A stretch of 64,000 bases of DNA from Bacteroidota bacterium (GTDB taxonomy: Bacteria > Bacteroidota > Bacteroidia > AKYH767-A > 2013-40CM-41-45), in contig JADJSV010000018.1 in the NCBI GenBank assembly GCA_016711505.1, positions 310,001 through 374,000 of the forward strand, given 5' to 3'. Positions 58,041-64,000 of the stretch are shown here, in pieces. The position numbers were made by a program, and so were the translations under genes. The stretch's first letter is position 1; the number at the start of each line of letters is the position of its first letter. The notes beneath the pieces are model-generated. The model was not told the DNA's origin. It did not search any database and saw nothing but the letters and a program-made list of their open reading frames with translations.

Positions 58041-59060
58041 TCAGGAAAATGATAATTCTATTTCTAATATATATATATTATCATTAAATGATTCAAAGAT
58101 ATTACCCGAGTAATAATCAATCCTGCATAAAATTGAATTGTATTCTTTTGAATTTAAGTTCAGATCTATTTTAGTGTCTGTCGAAAAAGTGATCTTTGTT
58201 TTTGAATCCAGATAAATAATAGTGACCTCAATTGCAGTTGATGCCGGACTTTCCTGAAGAATGAAAAAAAAGTATTGAATTATTCTGAATACTGACAGCT
58301 TATCTTTGATTGCAATTCTTTCAATGTCGTCTCCGGAAATATTGAGATCTATTAAGAGATTTTTTTCGGAAGAAAATCTTTGACAATACAGTTCAATGGA
58401 TTCCCTTAATCCCAAAATTTCAATTTCAGTTGGAGTCAGATTCTGACACAATTTATTGATGTCATTGATTGTTTCAACCAGGAGGGAACTTAAGTCTTTG
58501 TCGGAGTCAGAAACCTGGTTTTTGTTTTGCGCTCTCGGAAGCATCATTTTGCATACAGCCAGCTTTTGATTTATACTCTCTCTTAAAATCTCTACAAGGT
58601 ACCGCTTTTCGTTTTCTTCAGTTTCTATTGCCTGGCGCAGGAAATTTCTTTTTGAAATTATTAATTCTTTTTCCAGATTCTTGATGTAGCTTACATCAGC
58701 GACATGCACAAAAAATCCTTTCACTTCATCATTGATAATTTCCGGGAGATAGGTGGCCAGAGAATGTCTGATACCCTTACCATCAGGAGTTGGTATTTCT
58801 CTTTCGAATAATTGCTTTTCTCCGGATAATGCGCCTTTTATGTATGGCAGATTCTTTTCATATATCGGCCCCAGCAATTCGCTGATATGCATCCGGTCAA
58901 TCATTTCCTCTTTGGTTTTCCCAAACCATTCAACATATGCATTATTTGCGAACCGGCAGATCAGGTCTTTATCCCAGTAGGCTATCATGGCAGAAATGTG
59001 GTCTGCGATTGACAAAGCAAATTCACCGGTATTACTATGTAAAGTATTTTCGGGTATCAT
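58041..59060 (-). CDS. PAS-domain sensor with degenerate histidine-kinase-like core
   Basis: Soluble protein of 339 residues. A PAS domain (about 15-120; HISAMIAYWDKDLICRFANN, GKTKEEMIDRMHISELLGP) is followed by a coiled-coil linker and a dimerisation-helix region (AIETEENEKRYLVEILRESI) aligning with the NarL-type HisKA_3 segment. The phospho-acceptor histidine of EL(H)D is absent there. A HATPase-like remnant follows (LTPTEIEILGLRESIELYCQ), without a recognisable N- or G-box. It therefore probably senses a ligand without kinase activity. No response regulator is adjacent. PAS firm, kinase remnant likely. Confidence 0.75.
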   Translation of the reverse strand: MIPENTLHSNTGEFALSIADHISAMIAYWDKDLICRFANNAYVEWFGKTKEEMIDRMHISELLGPIYEKNLPYIKGALSGEKQLFEREIPTPDGKGIRHSLATYLPEIINDEVKGFFVHVADVSYIKNLEKELIISKRNFLRQAIETEENEKRYLVEILRESINQKLAVCKMMLPRAQNKNQVSDSDKDLSSLLVETINDINKLCQNLTPTEIEILGLRESIELYCQRFSSEKNLLIDLNISGDDIERIAIKDKLSVFRIIQYFFFILQESPASTAIEVTIIYLDSKTKITFSTDTKIDLNLNSKEYNSILCRIDYYSGNIFESFNDNIYILEIELSFS

Positions 59061-59179
59061 CGCAGATAGAGTGTTACATTTCGAAGTAAATATTCAAGTC
59101 AACCTTTCTACAATTCTAAATGTATTCTTTCTGGAATGAAAGCTACATGATTCCTGTCATGTGAAGGAAATGTCTTGAA

Positions 59180-60787
59180 CTATGGCGTGATAATTATTTT
59201 CTGAGTCGCTTTTTCATAAGGCGTTTCAATGGTTAGGAAATAAGTGCCTCCTAACTTCAGACTTTCAACTTTTTTCCGGAATGAATTTTCACCGACTGTT
59301 AAATTAGTTAAAATTATTCGATCTTTTATTTCTCCATTCAGACTATATATTGAGAAAGTTGTCTCTGAAATTTTGTCCAGATTGAATTTCACGACAAAGA
59401 TTCCATCATTTGGATTAGGCAAAACTTGCAACTTCAATGTCCCTGTACTTTGTATATTCAGATTATGCATTCCGACTGATGAATTTTTGATTACAAAAAC
59501 TTTGAAGATCTGACTACTTGCGCTACTTTGATTTCCTGTATTTGTGAAAAAGATATTAGCCGCTGTGCTACTTATTCCGCCATAGATATATCCAACTAAG
59601 GTTGTATCAGAAGAGAATTCATCCAATTTGAACACTTCATTGCTATAATGTGGGACATTTCTTTGTGGAATAAACTCAGCACCGGCACCCAGGAGCCCGG
59701 GCATTTCAACCGGTAATTTGTATTCAGCCATTGATCCACTCGAATTTCTTGTTACACGGGCAATTGTATTTACAAAGGGAACATCATTGTCTTGGACTAA
59801 AATTCCTGAGCTATCATAGTATTGTGCAATGCCTCCAAAAAATACATTATGCATTTCGTTATTTGAATTTGAATAGAGTGGCAATACGGCACAATGATAG
59901 TGATTGTAATATTGTTGAAATGCATTATTAACAGTATATCCCGTGCTGTCAATGTTTACGCAATTCAAGAATGGTAAATCAATCGTTGGTTGAAATACAC
60001 CGGAAAAGGCTGTAATACCTTCTGCGCCATCGGGCATTATTTGCTGGACTGCATTATAATCTCTTCGGTGTAGATTGATCGGATCGGTAATAGTAGGAAG
60101 GTGATTGATCGAAAGGTTTATATCATCATCAATCAAATTAAATTTCCGAATTGCGTCTGTATAGACTTGAGTATAGGTTGGATTTCCCATTGGATTGTAA
60201 TTGCCATCAAATTTGTTTCCGCCAACGAGATAGTAGGTATTATTTATTTTTTTCAAATGCCCGCCTGTTACAGCAAACTGAATGTCCGAAATTTGTCGGA
60301 AATAAGTTGTGAATGAATTTCCTGAAATAATTGCATTGATCACAGCTGGAACATCGATTGCAGTTAGATTGTCAAACGTTTTTCTTGAAGCCGTTTGTGC
60401 GTTATATCCGTAACCACCGATGATATACAAATACTTTCCATCCTGATGAAATTCCATATTGGTTGAACTTAATTGTTCCTGTAATGCAATAGGAAGACTC
60501 GTTAGCGGCGCATCCCATTTTTGTTGAGATACAGGGTCAACAACAATTAATTGATTATTATTCCCTGCAACATCAAAAGAAGCAAAAGGCTGTCTTCGGT
60601 GAAGACCATCCAGTCGCCCACCTATTATTAACCATTTACCATTTTCCTGGCCGTATGCAAACGCCTGCAATCCGCCAAGTCCTGAAATATTCAATGGTTC
60701 GATTTGAATATTAAAAGGTGATGTTTGTGAGTAAACTGATAGGCTGATTAAAATCAGTCCAATGAATGTTGAAATTCGCTTTATCAT
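59180..60787 (-). CDS. T9SS cargo protein with Kelch-like beta-propeller
   Basis: Exported protein of 535 residues with signal peptide (about 1-20, ending YSQ). Kelch-like blades recur: GKWLIIGGRLDGLHR, GKYLYIIGGYGYN, NTYYLVGGNKFDGNYNPMG, MHNVFFGGIAQYYD, LVGYIYGGISSTA. A type A sorting domain finishes it (VLPNPNDGIFVVKF to KATQKIIITP). No catalytic residues are recognised; galactose-oxidase-type Cu ligands are not evident. It is monocistronic, with a T9SS relic just upstream. Confidence 0.83.
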   Translation of the reverse strand: MIKRISTFIGLILISLSVYSQTSPFNIQIEPLNISGLGGLQAFAYGQENGKWLIIGGRLDGLHRRQPFASFDVAGNNNQLIVVDPVSQQKWDAPLTSLPIALQEQLSSTNMEFHQDGKYLYIIGGYGYNAQTASRKTFDNLTAIDVPAVINAIISGNSFTTYFRQISDIQFAVTGGHLKKINNTYYLVGGNKFDGNYNPMGNPTYTQVYTDAIRKFNLIDDDINLSINHLPTITDPINLHRRDYNAVQQIMPDGAEGITAFSGVFQPTIDLPFLNCVNIDSTGYTVNNAFQQYYNHYHCAVLPLYSNSNNEMHNVFFGGIAQYYDSSGILVQDNDVPFVNTIARVTRNSSGSMAEYKLPVEMPGLLGAGAEFIPQRNVPHYSNEVFKLDEFSSDTTLVGYIYGGISSTAANIFFTNTGNQSSASSQIFKVFVIKNSSVGMHNLNIQSTGTLKLQVLPNPNDGIFVVKFNLDKISETTFSIYSLNGEIKDRIILTNLTVGENSFRKKVESLKLGGTYFLTIETPYEKATQKIIITP

Positions 60788-60859
60788 TCTGTGATATCTT
60801 TAGGTACCGCAATTGTACAAAATCGTAAATTATACTTTGGTAACAATAGTCACAGAACT

Positions 60860-60970
60860 CTACCAGGAAAGTTTGATATTTTTAACAGGGCTATAAATTT
60901 CGTTTTTTAATCTGATAAAGTAAATTCCATTCTTCAGTTCCGAGATATTAATTTCAGAAAGATTTGTAGT
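60860..60970 (-). pseudogene. Relic of a T9SS C-terminal sorting domain
   Basis: A 37-residue open stretch on the minus strand, bounded by stops, reads NLSEINISELKNGIYFIRLK and ends NIKLSW. This is the last strand pair of a type A T9SS sorting domain (LxxGIYFIRL pattern). No cargo body is attached: an in-frame stop lies at 60971-60973 and no matching frame continues. It looks like the tail of a lost gene. Confidence 0.65.
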
Positions 60971-61087
60971 TCATTTTTTTGAAAGCCTTTCGTAAACTTC
61001 GCAGTAATTGATTCAGTTGCTTTTTTTTCAATTAAACCCCGGGGCGCGCCATGTCCAATCGACAGCGACTTCAAACCCTCTCAATTT

Positions 61088-61462
61088 TCAACCACCCACT
61101 TCACTCCTTAAAATCTTCTCCATTTTTCTTCCTTTCGCTAATTCATCTACCAACTTGTCCAGATATCGCACTTTTTTTGTTAAAGGATTTTCAATTTCTT
61201 CGATTCGATATCCACAAATCAATCCTGTGATCAATTCTGCATTCGGATTCAATTTTGCTTTCATGAAAAATGTTTCGAATGTAGCATTTGAATCAATCAG
61301 AGATTGTATTTTTTTTTCATTATAACCGGTAAGCCATTCTATGACTTCGTTCAATTCCTTTTTCGTTCTTCCTTTCTTCTCAATCTTGGTGACGTAGAGG
61401 GGATATACAGTAGCGAATGACATTTTTGCCATACGCTCGTCATGATTGTTTTTGCTATTCAT
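61088..61462 (-). CDS. DUF2200 family protein
   Basis: Cytoplasmic protein of 124 residues matching DUF2200: MSFATVYPLYVTKIEKKGRTK, EVIEWLTGY, FFMKAKLNPNAELITGLICGYRIEEIENPL and a basic C-terminal helix (VRYLDKLVDELAKGRKMEKIL). The function is not known; members often sit with DUF1801 or similar small genes. The DUF1801 gene lies 38 bases upstream on the same strand, so the two are likely co-transcribed. Confidence 0.88.
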   Translation of the reverse strand: MNSKNNHDERMAKMSFATVYPLYVTKIEKKGRTKKELNEVIEWLTGYNEKKIQSLIDSNATFETFFMKAKLNPNAELITGLICGYRIEEIENPLTKKVRYLDKLVDELAKGRKMEKILRSEVGG

Positions 61463-61500
61463 TTATTTTCAATTTTCATTCTGAAAAATGCGCTGTATTT

Positions 61501-61893
61501 TTATTTCAGCTTTACTAACTTGCCTTTTCTTTTTACTATGTTTTTATAATCCCACTGAATTTCCTTTGATTTTTTCAGCCAGCGTTTAAGATCCTTTAAT
61601 TTGACCTCTTCGATATCAGTATAGAAGATGGAAGCATCCTTAAATTTTTTGCCAGTGATATTCAGACCTTCTTCTTCGAAACTTGCACCGCTCCAAAACA
61701 TGAGTCGGATTCCGGGTTTTTGTTTACTATATCCGACAATCGGATTCTCATCTAAAAACCATACAGGGTGTGCGTGCCAGATTTTACTTTCTGCTTTACT
61801 CAACTCTTTATCGATCGTTTGAGAGAGTAAATTACAAATTGCTTTGTCCTTTAAGGATTGTTTATCGTTGTGCGATTTTATTTCTTTATTCAT
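61501..61893 (-). CDS. DUF1801 (YdhG-like) family protein
   Basis: Protein of 130 residues of the DUF1801 / YdhG fold. Recognisable parts are AESKIWHAHPVWFLDENPIVGY, KPGIRLMFWSGASF, DASIFYTDIEEVKLKDLKRW and a lysine-rich C-terminus. These small proteins have an iron-chaperone-like fold but no settled role. It is followed by the DUF2200 gene and is probably in the same transcript. Confidence 0.85.
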   Translation of the reverse strand: MNKEIKSHNDKQSLKDKAICNLLSQTIDKELSKAESKIWHAHPVWFLDENPIVGYSKQKPGIRLMFWSGASFEEEGLNITGKKFKDASIFYTDIEEVKLKDLKRWLKKSKEIQWDYKNIVKRKGKLVKLK

Positions 61894-62071
61894 AATTCAG
61901 AAATGAACTTTACTTGATTCAATAATATAGTCCGCTGAAAGGTCTTAAAAAAATATTAAAAATACCAGATATTTGAATTTGTAATTTAAAATGAAAATAT
62001 CTGAATAAATCATAAATGAGATCCTAATTGAGAGCACCCTGCAATAAACTCAATAATTTTTGTGAATGAGA

Positions 62072-62926
62072 TTATTGAGGATGATGAACAACTCTTTGTG
62101 GAAACGGAATCTCTATTCCTTCTTTATCGAATGCAACTTTAATTCTTTTACGAAGTTCTCCCGTTACATCCCATTGTTTGAGAGCTTGTGTTTCTCCCAG
62201 AATTTTTATAATAATTGAAGAATCCGCAAATTCATCTACTCTTAAAAACTGAGGTGCTTTAATGATAAATTCTTTCCAGTTGCTATCTTGAGACAACTCC
62301 AAACCCGCTCTATTTACAATTTGGATTACATGGTCCAGTTTTGAATTATATGAAACTCCGATATTCAAATTGACACGTGCAAAATCTTTCGAAAGGTTGG
62401 CTACTTTTTTGATCTCTCCATGAGGGACATGATGCACTGTTCCGTCAAGATCTCTTAATGTTGTCAGACGTAAACTAATGTCTTCTACCAACCCTCCTGT
62501 ACCATCAAAATTCACCACATCACCAATTCGATATTGGTTTTCGAGTATGATAAAGAATCCGGAAATTATATCACGGATCAGATATTGTCCTCCAAAACCC
62601 ACAGCAAGGCCTATAATACCTAGTCCTGCTAAAATAGGGCCTACTGAAATACCTAATTCCTGAAGAATCATCAGGATTGCAATCATCATAATAATTATCC
62701 TTGATGTCCAGGAAAAAATTCTGATAAGTGTATCTTCTCGTTTCTCTTCAGCTTGCTTTGATAAATATCTGTCGGATACAACAGCAACTCTGACAACCTT
62801 TTCAATTGATTTATTAGCCAGTTTACTCAAAATATATGCTCCAAGTGCAATTAATATGATTTTAACTCCATGTGTTAACAACCATGGAATTGCCATTTTC
62901 GTCCATTTTAAAAATATTTCTTCCAT
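62072..62926 (-). CDS. mscS: Small-conductance mechanosensitive channel (MscS family)
   Basis: Inner-membrane channel that opens on osmotic downshock. 284 residues from ATG 62926 (MEEIFLKWTKMAIPWLLTHG); a start 14 codons earlier is less likely. Three transmembrane helices (about 12-32, 68-88 and 94-115), with the pore helix GLGIIGLAVGFGGQYLIRDI (about 103-122), precede the MscS beta domain (QYRIGDVVNFDGTGGLVEDI, RDLDGTVHHVPHG) and the alpha/beta C-terminus ending EGIEIPFPQRVVHH. All family hallmarks are present. Confidence 0.95.
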   Translation of the reverse strand: MEEIFLKWTKMAIPWLLTHGVKIILIALGAYILSKLANKSIEKVVRVAVVSDRYLSKQAEEKREDTLIRIFSWTSRIIIMMIAILMILQELGISVGPILAGLGIIGLAVGFGGQYLIRDIISGFFIILENQYRIGDVVNFDGTGGLVEDISLRLTTLRDLDGTVHHVPHGEIKKVANLSKDFARVNLNIGVSYNSKLDHVIQIVNRAGLELSQDSNWKEFIIKAPQFLRVDEFADSSIIIKILGETQALKQWDVTGELRKRIKVAFDKEGIEIPFPQRVVHHPQ

Positions 62927-63106
62927 TTTTATTACTCTTTTGTGTTGAATTAATTCCTTACAATACAAAATTTGTTCCTGTATTTGAAAAAGTTCAATTT
63001 ATAAAGGAGAATGATGTCCGGTAAATTCGAAAAGTTAGTTAATACAAAATAACTAATTGCGGCAAGTTAAGTCCAGCCGGTAATTTCAAATAATTTGTCT
63101 GTCAAC

Positions 63107-63889
63107 TTATCTCCTTATTGTTATAAATAGATAATCTCCAGATTCGCTTTTATACCGATTCTTTATTTCATCAAACAAATTGTTGTCAATGTCATTTCTT
63201 AATTTTGTGAGGCCGCATTCTACTTCTTCAGAATTCGCCAGTGAAGTGAATGATGAAATTCCGTTGCGGAATGTTTCTTCAAAATAGATATCAGGATTAT
63301 TTTTTCCGGAATACAGAAAGTGATCTTTAAGTTTATCCTCAATAAAGTAGATTTCTGTATTGGTAATTTTAAGATCCGTTGTTTTAATTGCTTCTTCTAT
63401 ACTGTGTAATGAAGGCATCTGTAAAATAGAAGACTTAAGCATTTTCGGGAAGTAATGATTTAACCAATAACCCTCCATTTGTTCGGACGTTGATGTAAAC
63501 AAAACAATTCTGCCGTTTTCTGAAAGTGTTCTGGCGATTTCTGAAAATGCTTTTTTAAGATCTTTCCAGTGATGTATAGTCAAGGTCCCGATTATTCCAT
63601 CAAAAAAATTATCTTCTGCAGGGAGTTGTTCAGCAAAACCGTTCAGCCATTTAATTTTTTTATTTCTGGATCTGGCTAAATCAAGCATTTGTTCTGAAGG
63701 ATCAATACCCCAGAAACTAAAACCATTTTGGGCTATGGCGATTGTATAATTTCCCGTACCGCAACCAATATCAAGATAGACCTGATTCAATTCAGGTTTC
63801 AAATGATGAATAAGTCTTTCTGTTAAAAATGGATCAGCTTGTCGTGTTAAATTGTATCCGGATCCGATATTGTCGTATAAAGTATCCAT
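63107..63889 (-). CDS. Class I SAM-dependent methyltransferase
   Basis: Cytoplasmic methyltransferase of 260 residues. Motif I YLDIGCGTGNYTIAIA (about 38-53), motif II FWGIDPSEQMLDLARSR, the acidic loop LPAEDNFFDGIIGTLTIHHW (about 88-107) and post-motif NGRIVLFTST are all clear. This is a UbiE/Methyltransf_11-like layout; the substrate cannot be inferred. It is intact, in contrast with the broken methyltransferase at 56773-57398, and is the last gene before the window end. Confidence 0.9.
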   Translation of the reverse strand: MDTLYDNIGSGYNLTRQADPFLTERLIHHLKPELNQVYLDIGCGTGNYTIAIAQNGFSFWGIDPSEQMLDLARSRNKKIKWLNGFAEQLPAEDNFFDGIIGTLTIHHWKDLKKAFSEIARTLSENGRIVLFTSTSEQMEGYWLNHYFPKMLKSSILQMPSLHSIEEAIKTTDLKITNTEIYFIEDKLKDHFLYSGKNNPDIYFEETFRNGISSFTSLANSEEVECGLTKLRNDIDNNLFDEIKNRYKSESGDYLFITIRR

Positions 63890-64000
63890 TTTTTTTAATG
63901 TGTTATTTTATGATATCAGACTTGTAAATCTTGATGTATGCATCCTGAAACCAAGGTAGTGTTTTATTTAAATGACGACAAAACATCTTGATTTGAAGCC

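Noticed and set aside
1..64000. rRNA, tRNA and prophage genes
   Set aside because: No conserved rRNA blocks, no cloverleaf with a CCA-type end that I could find by eye, and no phage structural or integrase genes. A covariance-model scan would be decisive for tRNAs.

Overview
The window is AT-rich DNA that looks like a chromosomal segment of a Bacteroidota bacterium. Four points support this: several secreted proteins end in type IX secretion (T9SS) C-terminal sorting domains; some genes have a TAnnTTTG -7 box and no clear Shine-Dalgarno sequence; lipoproteins carry Bacteroidota-style lipoboxes; and the sufA-B-C-D-S-E-T plus DUF2480 order is typical of the phylum. I saw no rRNA, tRNA, CRISPR array, integrase or transposase.

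Layout. 1-11.5 kb is mostly housekeeping: uvrC, a tandem universal stress protein, a serine beta-lactamase-fold hydrolase with TPRs, gpsA, an M28/PDZ lipoprotein peptidase, an M24 aminopeptidase, a YitT protein and thiL. 11.5-14.4 kb is a leftward three-gene unit: an HtrA-like lipoprotein protease followed by two paralogous secreted proteins. 14.6-20.9 kb carries a secreted protein, an MFS transporter, phenylalanine hydroxylase and a polytopic membrane protein with a fascin-like trefoil tail. 21.2-34 kb is a surface-protein region: a SUMF1-fold protein, a protein with 29 GGxYDG repeats, three further T9SS cargo genes, and an aldo/keto reductase plus a decayed partial copy of it. 34-40.8 kb is the SUF iron-sulfur assembly operon. 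41.0-44.6 kb is a cassette of membrane proteins and a small winged-helix regulator, in which the same operator-like sequence occurs twice. 44.6-64 kb is mixed: more T9SS cargo, polytopic membrane proteins, an M28 peptidase overlapping a Crp/Fnr regulator, a sensor-like PAS protein without the expected phospho-acceptor histidine, DUF2200 and DUF1801 proteins, an MscS channel and methyltransferases.

How the parts fit. The SUF genes form one pathway: SufS and SufE mobilise sulfur, SufBCD is the scaffold, SufA is a carrier and SufT a maturation factor. The T9SS cargo genes encode exported or surface proteins; the secretion machinery itself is not in this window. The 41-44.6 kb cassette looks autoregulated through its paired operators.

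Caution. At least eleven genes, including indispensable ones (gpsA, sufB, sufC), are broken by single-base indels. Most are one base missing from a short homopolymer. This suggests residual consensus errors in the assembly more than biology. I give merged coordinates for these genes and state where the frame breaks. Functional names rest on motif recognition by eye; no database search was run.
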